From Cellulosilyticum sp. I15G10I2 (GTDB taxonomy: Bacteria; Bacillota; Clostridia; Lachnospirales; Cellulosilyticaceae): a DNA stretch of 64,000 bases. Shown one piece after another: positions 53,709-62,826 of this stretch. Under the pieces are notes generated by a model that saw only the letters and a program-made list of their open reading frames with translations, was not told where the DNA came from and ran no database searches. The position numbers and the translations under genes were made by a program. The first letter of the stretch is position 1; each line of letters starts with the position of its first letter. The stretch is from positions 310,001 through 374,000 of the forward strand of contig NZ_FMMP01000028.1 of the NCBI RefSeq assembly GCF_900095725.1, written 5' to 3'.

Positions 53709-54716
53709 CTAGTTTAAAAGTGCCTGTTTCATTTCATCAAGCATAATCTGGGTACCTTTGATCCCGCCTGAAGCGACATACCATATCTGAGTGTTTAAAT
53801 AAATGATACGATCGTTTTGATAAGCTTTAGTTCCCTCCATAAGAGCATTATCAAAAGCTTCCTTAGTACTCACTGCCCCGCCTGCAACGACAGCACGATC
53901 AATGACAAATAGATAATCTGGATTTTTATTGGCAATATATTCATAAGAAATAGACTGACCATGTTTTGAAACTTCAATTCCAGCATCTACTGGTGTAAAG
54001 CCAAAGGTCTCATGAATCATGCCAAAACGTGATCCTGGACCATAAGCACTTAAGGCTCCCTCATTGATCATAAGTACCAGTGCATTTTTATCTAATTGTG
54101 ACGCTTCCTCATAAATGTTTTTAATACTTGATTCAATTTCACTGATTTTAACTCGAACTTCTTCTTCCTTTTCAAAGATTTCTCCTAAGATTTCCAGATT
54201 ACTTCTCACATCACCCAAATAATCATCTGAAGGTGCAGGTAAAAATACTGTAGGCGCTATTTTAGAAAGTTCATCATACAGCTCTATCTGTCTTCCTGAA
54301 ATAAAAATAACATCCGGTTTAAGGGCAACTAGTTTTTCATAATCAGGTTCAAATAAGGTCCCAACACTTTCATATTGCTCAGCTTCAAATTCTTCAAGAT
54401 ATGTAGGAATATTGGACTTAGGAAGTCCTGTCATTGTTATCTCCAGTTCCCTTAAAGAATCTAATGTCGCATAGTCAAAAGTCACAACTTTTTCGGGTCT
54501 TGTTAAAAGAGTCGTTTCTCCAAGATCATGCGTTATGGTGATTTCTTTTGGTTCTGCTGGCTCTTCTTGAATTGCTGCATCACTGCCAGCTTCAACACTT
54601 TCTGCTGCACCTGCTTCTGCAACAGCAATATTTTCTTGTACTGTTTTCTGTGGTGCACATCCTGCAAATGAAAGTGTAAGTACAGCTATTAAAAATGTGG
54701 TAAATAATTTTTTCAT
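53709..54716 (-). CDS. Siderophore ABC transporter substrate-binding lipoprotein
   Basis: The 335-residue protein has a lipoprotein signal (LTLSFAGC), an Ala/Glu-rich linker, and a periplasmic-binding-protein fold with KVVTFDYATLDSLREL, PDVIFISGR and the C-terminal IWYVASGGI. It resembles YclQ/FatB/CeuE-type binders of catechol or similar siderophores. The ATG at 54716 follows GAGGAG. It is the last gene of a four-gene operon, in the same order as yclNOPQ. Confidence 0.9.
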   Translation of the reverse strand: MKKLFTTFLIAVLTLSFAGCAPQKTVQENIAVAEAGAAESVEAGSDAAIQEEPAEPKEITITHDLGETTLLTRPEKVVTFDYATLDSLRELEITMTGLPKSNIPTYLEEFEAEQYESVGTLFEPDYEKLVALKPDVIFISGRQIELYDELSKIAPTVFLPAPSDDYLGDVRSNLEILGEIFEKEEEVRVKISEIESSIKNIYEEASQLDKNALVLMINEGALSAYGPGSRFGMIHETFGFTPVDAGIEVSKHGQSISYEYIANKNPDYLFVIDRAVVAGGAVSTKEAFDNALMEGTKAYQNDRIIYLNTQIWYVASGGIKGTQIMLDEMKQALLN

Positions 54717-54737
54717 TGTTTTTCTCCTCATCTTTCC

Positions 54738-55496
54738 TTATTGATAATATATGCAAAGAGGTTTTCCCTCAAAGTGCCTGATTTCAAAGGGCAAATCATA
54801 AATATTTTCTAAAACATCCTGTTGAATAATTTCTTCTGTCTTGCCCATTTTAAATAATCTGCCATTTTTCATGGCAATAATATAATCTGCATATCTTGCT
54901 GCAAAATTAATATCGTGTATGACTAAAACAATGGTCTTATTAAGGTCTTTTGTAAGTCTTCTAATAATCTTCATAATTTCTACTGAGTGTTTCATATCTA
55001 AGTTATTAAGAGGCTCATCCAGTAAGATGTATTCTGTATTTTGTACAATGACCATGGCAATAAAAGCTCTTTGCCGTTCTCCGCCACTTAACTGATCTAA
55101 ATACCTATCTTTAAAAGGCATCAGTTCCATATACTCAAGAGCCTTTCTAATTTCTTCTTCATCCTCTTCGGTTAAACGTCCTTTTGAATAAGGAAAACGG
55201 CCAAAGGCCACTAACTCTTCTACTGTAATCTTCATTTCCATCTGTGTACTCTGCATTAAAATAGATAAAACTTTAGCTAGATCTTCTCTTTTCCACTGAC
55301 CTAGGGAAGTTCCATTGATTGAGACCTCTCCGCCGTCTCCAGAGATTAACCGGCTGATAAGAGACAGCACGGTGCTTTTACCTGCACCATTAGCGCCAAT
55401 TAATGCTGTGATCTTTCCTTTTGGAATCTCAAAGGAAACTTGATCAACAATGGTTTTGTCCTGATATTTTTTTGTAAGACTTTTTACGTCAATCAT
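54738..55496 (-). CDS. Siderophore ABC transporter ATPase
   Basis: The 252-residue protein has Walker A GANGAGKSTVL, signature LSGGERQRAFIAMV, Walker B YILLDEPLNNLD and switch VIHDINFAARY. The FecE/YclP branch is favoured by context. Its ATG overlaps the permease stop by 8 nt. Confidence 0.93.
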   Translation of the reverse strand: MIDVKSLTKKYQDKTIVDQVSFEIPKGKITALIGANGAGKSTVLSLISRLISGDGGEVSINGTSLGQWKREDLAKVLSILMQSTQMEMKITVEELVAFGRFPYSKGRLTEEDEEEIRKALEYMELMPFKDRYLDQLSGGERQRAFIAMVIVQNTEYILLDEPLNNLDMKHSVEIMKIIRRLTKDLNKTIVLVIHDINFAARYADYIIAMKNGRLFKMGKTEEIIQQDVLENIYDLPFEIRHFEGKPLCIYYQ

Positions 55497-56436
55497 GTCG
55501 ATTCTCCTTTAATAATAATAAAATAAAATATAGCCCCCCTATCCCATTAATCAGAACAACCATAGGCGTAGAAAACTGTAAGATCCGCTCAACAATAAGC
55601 TGGCTTGCGACTAATGCAATAAAGCCAATTAAAAAACTAATAATAATAAGGGTGCTATGTCGATAGGTCTTACAAAGTGTTCTGGCAAGATTCACACATA
55701 AAAGCCCTAAAAAAGTAATCGGTCCCACTAAAGCCGTTGAAGCAGCAACCAGTATACCTACTGCCACAATCCATTTTTTTCTCATACGGTTTTCATCTAT
55801 TCCTAAATTAACTGCATAAAACTTACCTAAAGCCATCACATCTAAAACATATTTCTGTTTAAAAATATAGATGCCTACTCCACATATAATGATCGAGGTC
55901 AGTATAAGAAGTTCTAACCTGATTTGATTAAATCCTGCATACATTCGTCCCTGCAGCACACTAAATTCATTAGGATCAATGATAGTCTGCAAAAAAGTTG
56001 CACTGCTCCCAAAAAGGGTTCCCATAATGAGTCCCGCAAGAGAAATAAATACCATGCCATTTCTTTTTACTGTTAAAAAATGTTTTAAAATAATCATCAC
56101 AAATACAATAAGGAAACTGCCTGTTAGTATAAAATTAAGTTCTTTGTTTGTAATGAACACATGGGTGGATCCCAGAAAAAAGATTACAAGGGTTTGAATA
56201 AGAATATATAGGGAATCTAAGCCTAAAATACTTGGTGTCAAGAGACGATTTTCACTTAAAGTTTGAAAAACAAGGGTCGATAAGGCAATAGCCGCTGCTA
56301 CAACAGCCATGGCCCAAATTTTAATAAGTCTTCTTGGAAAAGCATAAGCAAAAGTACCTGGCAGCATCCCCCAAAAAAGAAACAGCAAAAGAACAATGAT
56401 TAGTAAAGTCCCTAATACTCCCATTAGCTTTTTCAT
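55489..56436 (-). CDS. Siderophore ABC transporter permease 2
   Basis: The 315-residue protein is a FecCD-family permease with about nine hydrophobic helices and the GPITFLGLLCVNLART loop for ATPase contact. It overlaps its neighbours at both ends (4 and 8 nt), indicating translational coupling. It is equivalent to YclO. Confidence 0.9.
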   Translation of the reverse strand: MKKLMGVLGTLLIIVLLLFLFWGMLPGTFAYAFPRRLIKIWAMAVVAAAIALSTLVFQTLSENRLLTPSILGLDSLYILIQTLVIFFLGSTHVFITNKELNFILTGSFLIVFVMIILKHFLTVKRNGMVFISLAGLIMGTLFGSSATFLQTIIDPNEFSVLQGRMYAGFNQIRLELLILTSIIICGVGIYIFKQKYVLDVMALGKFYAVNLGIDENRMRKKWIVAVGILVAASTALVGPITFLGLLCVNLARTLCKTYRHSTLIIISFLIGFIALVASQLIVERILQFSTPMVVLINGIGGLYFILLLLKENRHD

Positions 56437-57380
56437 TTTGCCACCTCCTTGGCCAGCAAATATAAAAAGAGTATGCTGCCTACTATACTTACAGTAATGC
56501 TAATAGGAATCTCATAAGGGAAAATAATAATTCTGCTAAATATGTCGCAGACAAGGAGCAGACTAGCTCCAGATAAAGCAACCCCAACTATATTTTTTCT
56601 CAGATGATCACCTCTTTTAAGTGCTATTAAGTTAGGTACTACTATACCAAGAAAAGGAATGCGCCCCGCTATAATAATAACAATAGCTGTTACACATGAA
56701 ACTATAATCAGTCCAAGGTTAAGGATAGCCTGATAGTTAAGACCTAAATTCTTAGAAAATTTTTCACCTACACCTGCTAAAGTAAAATGATGGGCATACA
56801 TATACGCCAATAAAAGCATGGGTATACTTAAGTACAAAAGCTCATATCTACCTTTTAAAATGCTGGAAAAGTCGGCTTGAAGCCAAGAAGCCATATTCTG
56901 AACCAAGTCATTTTGATACGCTAAAAAAGTCCCCCCCGCATCAATAACGCCTCCTAGCAGCATGCCAATTAAAGGCACCATATAAGCCTGTTTTGGCTTT
57001 AGAATTCTAATCACTTTCATAAATAGAAAAGTGCCTAGTAAAGCACACACAAAACTAAATAACATTTTTTGTACAATAGAGGCGGCTGGCAAAAACAAAA
57101 TAGCCAGTAACGCTCCTAATTTTGCACTATCAGCTGTTCCAGATACTGAAGGTCCTACAAATCTGTTTTTAGTCAGATGCTGCATAATAAGTCCACATAT
57201 ACTCATACCCATACCTGCAATAATAAGACTTATGAGCCGTGGTATTCTGCTATAAATAATTAGCTTTTGGCTCTCCCCTCCTAAAAGCAGATCTTGCCAC
57301 GACAAGATACCGCCTGCTCCAATACATAAGGAAACACTTGATAAACCAATAAGTATGATAATTAAATAATTTTTTTTCAT
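56433..57380 (-). CDS. Siderophore ABC transporter permease 1
   Basis: The 315-residue protein is a FecCD-family permease with the RIPRLISLIIAGMGMSICGL N-terminal signature and the GRIPFLGIVVPNLIALKRG coupling loop. The ATG at 57380 has GTAGGAG upstream; the 10-codon longer GTG frame overlaps it. It is first in the operon, behind a Fur box. Equivalent to YclN. Confidence 0.9.
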   Translation of the reverse strand: MKKNYLIIILIGLSSVSLCIGAGGILSWQDLLLGGESQKLIIYSRIPRLISLIIAGMGMSICGLIMQHLTKNRFVGPSVSGTADSAKLGALLAILFLPAASIVQKMLFSFVCALLGTFLFMKVIRILKPKQAYMVPLIGMLLGGVIDAGGTFLAYQNDLVQNMASWLQADFSSILKGRYELLYLSIPMLLLAYMYAHHFTLAGVGEKFSKNLGLNYQAILNLGLIIVSCVTAIVIIIAGRIPFLGIVVPNLIALKRGDHLRKNIVGVALSGASLLLVCDIFSRIIIFPYEIPISITVSIVGSILFLYLLAKEVAK

Positions 57381-57446
57381 ATCTGCTCCTACATCGCTCT
57401 TTCTTGACACCTTTATGTTTTACATATATAATAATCCGTATTACAT

Positions 57447-57465
57447 GTGATTGATTATCATTATC
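57447..57465. promoter_or_regulatory. Fur box between the siderophore operon and the AraC gene
   Basis: On the minus strand GATAATGATAATCAATCAC matches the 19-nt Fur box at 16 positions. It can repress the transporter operon and perhaps the divergent regulator under iron-replete conditions. Confidence 0.72.
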
Positions 57466-57557
57466 AACATTTTTAGTTTATCATTTTTTTTAGCTTTTGT
57501 CTTAAGTATGTTTAGACAAAACTAATTATATTTTGATTGAGAAAGGCAGGTAAATCT

Positions 57558-58343
57558 ATGTCTCCTAAAGAACATATCCGCTATACAGTCCTTGACTTTA
57601 ATGCCTGTACTTGTATGCCCATTAAGGCCTTTAGATTAGATGGTACACTTGTGGCTGAAGCCGGATATACCTCCTTTTATGAAAGGCTTTTTCAAAAGCA
57701 GCAGGTATATCAAAAACTTCATGCACAGTTTAAAAATGCTTTTACGCCTTCTTTTAGACAAACTATTACTGTACAAGAAAATATGCATTTTACTGTATTT
57801 TCTATTTGTCCAAGATCTGCTGAAAAAGGATTTTATATCATAGGCCCCTTTATCTCAGATTCTAAAGAACGTATAAATCCGCTTTATAAACCTCTTGATT
57901 GTATCCCACTATTAATAGAAATGATGTATGCTATTGCTGCTAAAAGTCCATTTATACAATTAAAAAAATTAAACCTTGCCCACGTTTACAATATTCATGT
58001 TAGAAAAGCACTGGATTATCTAGAATCTCATTATCAAGAACCAATCACCCTAACTCAGTTGTGTGACTATCTCATGATTAATAAAAGCTACTTTTGCACC
58101 ATCTTTAAGGCTGAAATGCATATGACGCTCTCACAGTATCTGAATAAACTAAGAATTAAAAAAAGCCAGCAGCTTCTTACTAACCCTGGATACTCTATTT
58201 TAGAAATTGCTCTTATGCTTGGCTTTAATAATGCTAACTACTTTAATATGGTGTTTAAGAAACATCTTAATGAAACCCCCTGTACATATCGCAACCGCCA
58301 TTTAAAAAATTTAGAAAAAAATAAAACCTGTTCTTTTTCATGA
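57558..58343 (+). CDS. AraC family transcriptional regulator
   Basis: The 261-residue protein has an N-terminal ligand domain without a clear family (about 1-150) and a C-terminal AraC double helix-turn-helix (LTQLCDYLMINKSYFCTIFK and ILEIALMLGFNNANYFNMVF). ATG at 57558 is preferred over TTG at 57537. It is divergent from the siderophore transporter operon, so it is probably its substrate-responsive activator. Confidence 0.9.
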   Translation: MSPKEHIRYTVLDFNACTCMPIKAFRLDGTLVAEAGYTSFYERLFQKQQVYQKLHAQFKNAFTPSFRQTITVQENMHFTVFSICPRSAEKGFYIIGPFISDSKERINPLYKPLDCIPLLIEMMYAIAAKSPFIQLKKLNLAHVYNIHVRKALDYLESHYQEPITLTQLCDYLMINKSYFCTIFKAEMHMTLSQYLNKLRIKKSQQLLTNPGYSILEIALMLGFNNANYFNMVFKKHLNETPCTYRNRHLKNLEKNKTCSFS

Positions 58344-58396
58344 AAAGGCAGGTTATCATAAATCTATTCCGTTATAGTGAGTGGCACATCAAAAAA

Positions 58397-58417
58397 TGCG
58401 TACAAAAAATGTACGCA
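58397..58417. terminator. Bidirectional terminator between the AraC gene and ablB
   Basis: A perfect 8-bp stem TGCGTACA/TGTACGCA with an A-rich loop is flanked by T tracts in both directions. The flanking genes converge. Confidence 0.85.
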
Positions 58418-58444
58418 CTTTTTAATATTTGATTTTTTATCTTC

Positions 58445-59281
58445 TCAGACGCTATTGGCTTTATACCACAGATTCATACTTTCTATCTGCCCTGCTATTT
58501 GTGTGTTGTTATAGAGCGTACCTCCAAAACTGTATCCCATACTACTAAAAGTGGCATTCATAGCATAAGAAGTGGCACGGGCTATGGTATAAAACGTCTT
58601 CATCTGAGCTTCTTGCATGGCCTTTTCCATTTCATGAAGTAGCTGTTTAGCAAGTTTATAATTTCTAGCCTTAGGAAGAATTGCAAAGTCTGTCATCTCA
58701 ACATTTTGTTCTTCTTTATTCATTTCACAAGAAGATAGACCTATAAGCTCTCCTTGATAGGTTACACCAAAATATTTGACATGGGTTATCATCGTTTGTT
58801 TGATATACTCCGCATCACAGATTGGAAAAGGATAAGTTTCAAAAACTTCCTGATAGACCTTAGCCATATTTTCAGCATCTGCTTGCGTCATCTGACGTAT
58901 ACTAAACTCAGGTTTTAAGGGTGGTAAGTCTTTATATTTTTTACTTTTTGCAACTTCTATCACATTATCAATAAGTAATTTATCTTTTACTTCCAGCCTG
59001 TTTGCATCTAGATATTTGCTCAAAAGAAAGCAGGTTGAACATCCCTTATAATACCCTTGTATTTCTCCTTCTTTGGTAAAACCACTCTGGATGAACTTAG
59101 GGACTATTTTGTGAGGTAATTTGGCAATAATCTTTGAATAGCCTCTATTATTTGCCAGTAAGTCTAACCAATTAGTAATATGATCCTCATCTTTGTCATT
59201 ATAAGCCATCAAATAAATTCTGTTATTATAAGGACCATGATGAATTGTGGAATACCCTATTTCTTCTACTTTATCATACAT
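58445..59281 (-). CDS. ablB: Beta-lysine N6-acetyltransferase
   Basis: The 278-residue protein has a C-terminal GNAT domain (FSIRQMTQADAENMAKVYQE to LPKARNYKLAKQLLHEME, with the acetyl-CoA loop). Its N-terminal extension (EEIGYSTIHHGPYNNRIYLM) is characteristic of AblB. It acetylates beta-lysine made by AblA to give the osmolyte N-epsilon-acetyl-beta-lysine. It follows ablA by 8 nt. Confidence 0.9.
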   Translation of the reverse strand: MYDKVEEIGYSTIHHGPYNNRIYLMAYNDKDEDHITNWLDLLANNRGYSKIIAKLPHKIVPKFIQSGFTKEGEIQGYYKGCSTCFLLSKYLDANRLEVKDKLLIDNVIEVAKSKKYKDLPPLKPEFSIRQMTQADAENMAKVYQEVFETYPFPICDAEYIKQTMITHVKYFGVTYQGELIGLSSCEMNKEEQNVEMTDFAILPKARNYKLAKQLLHEMEKAMQEAQMKTFYTIARATSYAMNATFSSMGYSFGGTLYNNTQIAGQIESMNLWYKANSV

Positions 59282-59289
59282 CTTATCAC

Positions 59290-60585
59290 CTACTCTGCTG
59301 GTTTTAGTGTAATTGTCTCGTCATAGTCACATAGTAATTTTTCAATACCTATCACTTCATTATTATCTGATTTATCTAGTTTGAGATGCAGATTACAATT
59401 ATTGCATTTTAAATCGCATTTGGTATGCTCATATTTGCTAGGTTCTTGGTAAGTTGTAATAACGCCCTCGTAATTTCTTAAAATAACTTTATTGGTGGAC
59501 CATGATATTAAGTAGTTTGGCATGACTGGTATTTTGCCTCCGCCGCCTGGCGCATCAACAACATAGGTTGGAATGGCAAATCCACTAGTATGCCCTCTTA
59601 AACTTTCCATAATTTCAATCCCTTTTCCAATACACGTTCGAAAGTGCTCTAATCCTTCAGATAAATCGCATTGATAAATATAGTAAGGCCTCACACGAAA
59701 CTGAACAAGCTTTTGCACGAGTTTTTTCATAATTCTTGGGCAGTCATTAACATCTGCCAGCAGCACAGACTGATTTCCCATCGGTATTCCAGCCTTAACC
59801 AATCTATTAACTGCAACTCTTGCTTCTTTGGTTAGCTCTTTGGGGTGATTAAAATGTGTATTAATCCAGAGATTATCATATTTACTTAATTTCGTGGCTA
59901 ACTCTTCTGTAATACGATAGGGTAGTACCACAGGGGTTCTTGTTCCGATACGCATAACTTCTACATGTTCAATTTTACTGATTTCATCTAAAATATCAAT
60001 TAGCATATCATCCGGAAGCATAAATGGATCTCCCCCAGATAGAAGTACATCCCTTACTTCTTTATGCACTTTAATATATTCTATCCCTTTCATAATCTTA
60101 TCTTTTGAAGGGATAAAATCTTTATCTCCTACTTTACGTTTGCGCGTACAATGTCTGCAATACATGGCACAGGAATTACTAACGTGGAATAACACACGAT
60201 CAGGATAACGATGGGTAATACCGTCTACCGGACTATCGTGATCTTCAGCCAGTGGATCAAGCATATCCGCCGATGCTATGTCGAGCTCTCTTACATCTGG
60301 AAAAGCTTGTTTAAATACAGGATCATTTTCATAATCACTGGCATCTACGAGTGAAAGATAATACGGGGTAATGGCCATTGGAAAACGATCTAATGTCATT
60401 TGCAGGGCCTTTTTCTTTTTTTCATCAAAAGTAGTGTGAAGTATTTTTTCAATTTCCTCAACAGTCTTTATAGTATTGGCTAATTGCCATTTCCAATCTT
60501 GCCATGACTGATGCAGCTTATAACTGTTTTCTTCACCCTTTTGATTTGAATACAAAAATTGTATAGATTGCATTGATTGTAACAT
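59290..60585 (-). CDS. ablA: Lysine 2,3-aminomutase
   Basis: The 431-residue radical-SAM, PLP-dependent enzyme converts L-alpha-lysine to beta-lysine. The cluster motif is CAMYCRHC (Cys139/143/146), followed by [11 protein letters not shown] and the PLP-site region [16 protein letters not shown]-terminal zinc-type cysteines ([13 protein letters not shown]) are present. Pairing with ablB points to compatible-solute synthesis rather than lysine fermentation. AGGAGG precedes the ATG. A long leader with a terminator lies upstream. Confidence 0.96.
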   Translation of the reverse strand: MLQSMQSIQFLYSNQKGEENSYKLHQSWQDWKWQLANTIKTVEEIEKILHTTFDEKKKKALQMTLDRFPMAITPYYLSLVDASDYENDPVFKQAFPDVRELDIASADMLDPLAEDHDSPVDGITHRYPDRVLFHVSNSCAMYCRHCTRKRKVGDKDFIPSKDKIMKGIEYIKVHKEVRDVLLSGGDPFMLPDDMLIDILDEISKIEHVEVMRIGTRTPVVLPYRITEELATKLSKYDNLWINTHFNHPKELTKEARVAVNRLVKAGIPMGNQSVLLADVNDCPRIMKKLVQKLVQFRVRPYYIYQCDLSEGLEHFRTCIGKGIEIMESLRGHTSGFAIPTYVVDAPGGGGKIPVMPNYLISWSTNKVILRNYEGVITTYQEPSKYEHTKCDLKCNNCNLHLKLDKSDNNEVIGIEKLLCDYDETITLKPAE

Positions 60586-60649
60586 ACTAAATCCTCCTTA
60601 TATAATTTCCACACTTGAAAAATATGGAAAATTTTAACATTGAATAAAA

Positions 60650-60690
60650 AAACACTCTAACCCTATTATTAAAATAGAGTTAGAGTGTTT
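60650..60690 (-). terminator. Terminator hairpin in the ablA leader
   Basis: The 18-nt arms (AAACACTCTAAC...CTATT) pair with one mismatch and have T7 downstream on the minus strand. It lies 65 nt before ablA and about 220 nt after the predicted transcription start, so it is a candidate expression platform. Confidence 0.8.
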
Positions 60691-60907
60691 AAACTTCGCA
60701 AATTGCTCGTTTTATACCACAACGATGTAGTATAGTTCATGACCTTTTGATCCTAAACAAACCCCAGTTCTAAACTGAATTTTTCAAAATAGTTTTCATT
60801 ATCACGAAAGCCTTACTTAACTCCACATCCTACAGGATACGTAGCTAAGCTCGAAATTCAATTACTCACTATTTCTACTTCATTTTTTTATACAGTCTAT
60901 ATGATCT
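60691..60907 (-). ncRNA. Structured ablA 5' leader, candidate riboswitch of unknown class
   Basis: The RNA from the promoter at 60915-60943 forms a hairpin of about 15 bp at 60816-60849 (CTTAGCTACG... with its partner). A closing stem TGAATTT/AAATTCA (60776-60782 with 60854-60860) surrounds it, and a small CAGTT/AACTG stem follows. The leader then reaches the terminator. No known riboswitch consensus was recognised by eye. Given that ablAB makes an osmolyte, ions, c-di-AMP or lysine are candidate signals. Confidence 0.5.
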
Positions 60908-60914
60908 ATTACTA

Positions 60915-60943
60915 AGTATACCTTATTTCCAAATTTCTGTCAA
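60915..60943 (-). promoter_or_regulatory. Promoter of ablAB
   Basis: On the minus strand this reads TTGACA, 17 nt, TATACT. The leader to ablA is about 320 nt. Confidence 0.7.
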
Positions 60944-60969
60944 ATCTACCCTTCTCTTTCACCTCGCGC

Positions 60970-61662
60970 CTACCTTTGCATAAGCCATTCGGCATGTTTA
61001 AATTGCTCCATATTATCAATATCAATCGAAGCTATTTGACTCATGATATAAGGATATGTTTTTTCTCCATAGAAACTTTTTTGTTTTAAAAAATACGAGG
61101 TTTTACAAAGGTATATGGCCCCATTAATCCTATATTCCTTTGCTACATCTTGTCTTCTTAGATTTTCGCTGCTGCTTAAAGGAAAATCTAAGGCTCCGTT
61201 CGTATGCAAGCAGACATTTAAAAAACTAGGATGTTCAAGCTCGCATATACTCACTACAGCATCAGCCTCACAGCTCAATAATACGTCTATACTTTGTGTA
61301 ATATGCCGTTCATTTCTTAGAGGAGATGTGGGCTGCAGGATCATAAAGTAATCATATGTTTTACCTTGAAATTTAAGCTCCTGCAGCACATGCAAAATCA
61401 CCTCATACGTCGATGTTGTATCTCGTGCAAGTTCTTTGGGCCTTATAAAGGGTATAGAGGCGCCATATGCACTTGCTGTTTTGGCATACTCCATAGAATC
61501 CGTTGAAACTATAATATCATCAAATATTTGAGCTTTAACGGCCGCTTCGATAGTATAAGCCATCAGGGGTTTATCATTCATTCGTTTTATATTTTTATCA
61601 ATAATGCCTTTTGAACCACTTCTTGCTGGTATAATGGCTAAAAAACTTTTATGATGATACAT
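60970..61662 (-). CDS. CMP-nonulosonate cytidylyltransferase (NeuA/LegF type)
   Basis: The 230-residue protein activates a nonulosonic acid with CTP. It has the nucleotide-binding IPARSGSKGIIDKNIK, STDSMEYAK and the substrate block LQPTSPLRNERHI. It ends the neuD-B-C-A gene order. Whether the sugar is N-acetylneuraminic or legionaminic acid cannot be told from sequence reading. Confidence 0.9.
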   Translation of the reverse strand: MYHHKSFLAIIPARSGSKGIIDKNIKRMNDKPLMAYTIEAAVKAQIFDDIIVSTDSMEYAKTASAYGASIPFIRPKELARDTTSTYEVILHVLQELKFQGKTYDYFMILQPTSPLRNERHITQSIDVLLSCEADAVVSICELEHPSFLNVCLHTNGALDFPLSSSENLRRQDVAKEYRINGAIYLCKTSYFLKQKSFYGEKTYPYIMSQIASIDIDNMEQFKHAEWLMQR

Positions 61663-61671
61663 TATACGCTC

Positions 61672-62826
61672 CTATCCTAAATCATAAAAACACTTTTTTA
61701 AATTTATGCTTTCACTCAGTACTTCTTTTATAAGCGTTATTATTTGTGTGCTGGTACCTTCCTTCTCATACGGATTAAGGAAAGCTTTCACATCCACCTC
61801 TGCATGCAATACTTTTTGTATAGTATCCCTTATGCCTTCTTCTGAGTGATCACAATGAATAATAGAACGCGCTTGTACCCTGCCTTTTTGCCGGTCTCCG
61901 ATATTTACTGTGGGCACTTTAAGGGACGGAGCTTCTATAATACCACTTGAAGAATTGCCTATAATCACTGCGCTGTACTTCATTAAGCTTAAATATTTCA
62001 ATACCCCAAGAGATGTAAAGGCCACAGCTCTTTTTTTATTCTGCGCTGCGTAAGTATCTATCATTTGATTAATTATACTGTGATCGGTATCTGAATTAGC
62101 TTTGGTAAAAACAACTTTTAATGCTTTAAAGTGATCTAATGCCCTAAGGATATTCTGAAATTGTACTTGTGCACTATTTATTTCTAAAGTAACAGGATGA
62201 AAGGTAACAAGGGCTATAGGCCCATTTAGACTAAAGTCTAGATGCTCTTCCAGAGCTTTTTGGGATAAAAACTCCATTTTTTTGATATTTTCAACCCCAA
62301 GTGCACCTACGTTATAGACTCTCTCCGGCGTCTCCCCCAGCTGAATCACTCTTTTTCTATAACTTTCAGTACTTGTAAAGTGCAGATAACTCATCTTAGT
62401 GACGCAATGCCTCATGCTATCGTCATAGGCCCCTTCTGTTATTTCACCCCCATGGATATGGGCTATAGGGAGCCTACTGATCATCGCGGCACTTGCTGCG
62501 GTAAATATCTCATATCTATCGCCTAAGAGAACAACCATATCGGGCGCAAGTCTTGCATAAGCTTCACAAAAGCCCATCATCCCAAGTCCCATAGACTTAC
62601 ATATACCAACTGAAGTATCTGAGTTTAGATTCATTTCTATTTTGGCATCTAAGGTATAACCATCTTGTTCAATTTCTTTATACGTAAGTCCAAAAGTATT
62701 CGCAAGATGCATTCCCGTTGCTATTAACTGTAAACTTAAATCTCTATCCTTTTCTATCTTTTGAATCAGAGGTCTTAGAAGGCCGTACTCGGCACGACTT
62801 CCTGTTACAACACAAATCTTCTTCAT
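61672..62826 (-). CDS. Hydrolysing UDP-sugar 2-epimerase (NeuC/LegG type)
   Basis: The 384-residue protein is a GT-B fold hydrolysing epimerase that gives ManNAc (or the 6-deoxy diacetamido analogue) from a UDP-HexNAc. It shows VVTGSRAEYGLLRP, HIHGGEITEG and IGNSSSGIIEAPS. Its ATG overlaps the synthase stop by 4 nt and the ribosome binding site is weak, so coupling is likely. Confidence 0.9.
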   Translation of the reverse strand: MKKICVVTGSRAEYGLLRPLIQKIEKDRDLSLQLIATGMHLANTFGLTYKEIEQDGYTLDAKIEMNLNSDTSVGICKSMGLGMMGFCEAYARLAPDMVVLLGDRYEIFTAASAAMISRLPIAHIHGGEITEGAYDDSMRHCVTKMSYLHFTSTESYRKRVIQLGETPERVYNVGALGVENIKKMEFLSQKALEEHLDFSLNGPIALVTFHPVTLEINSAQVQFQNILRALDHFKALKVVFTKANSDTDHSIINQMIDTYAAQNKKRAVAFTSLGVLKYLSLMKYSAVIIGNSSSGIIEAPSLKVPTVNIGDRQKGRVQARSIIHCDHSEEGIRDTIQKVLHAEVDVKAFLNPYEKEGTSTQIITLIKEVLSESINLKKCFYDLG

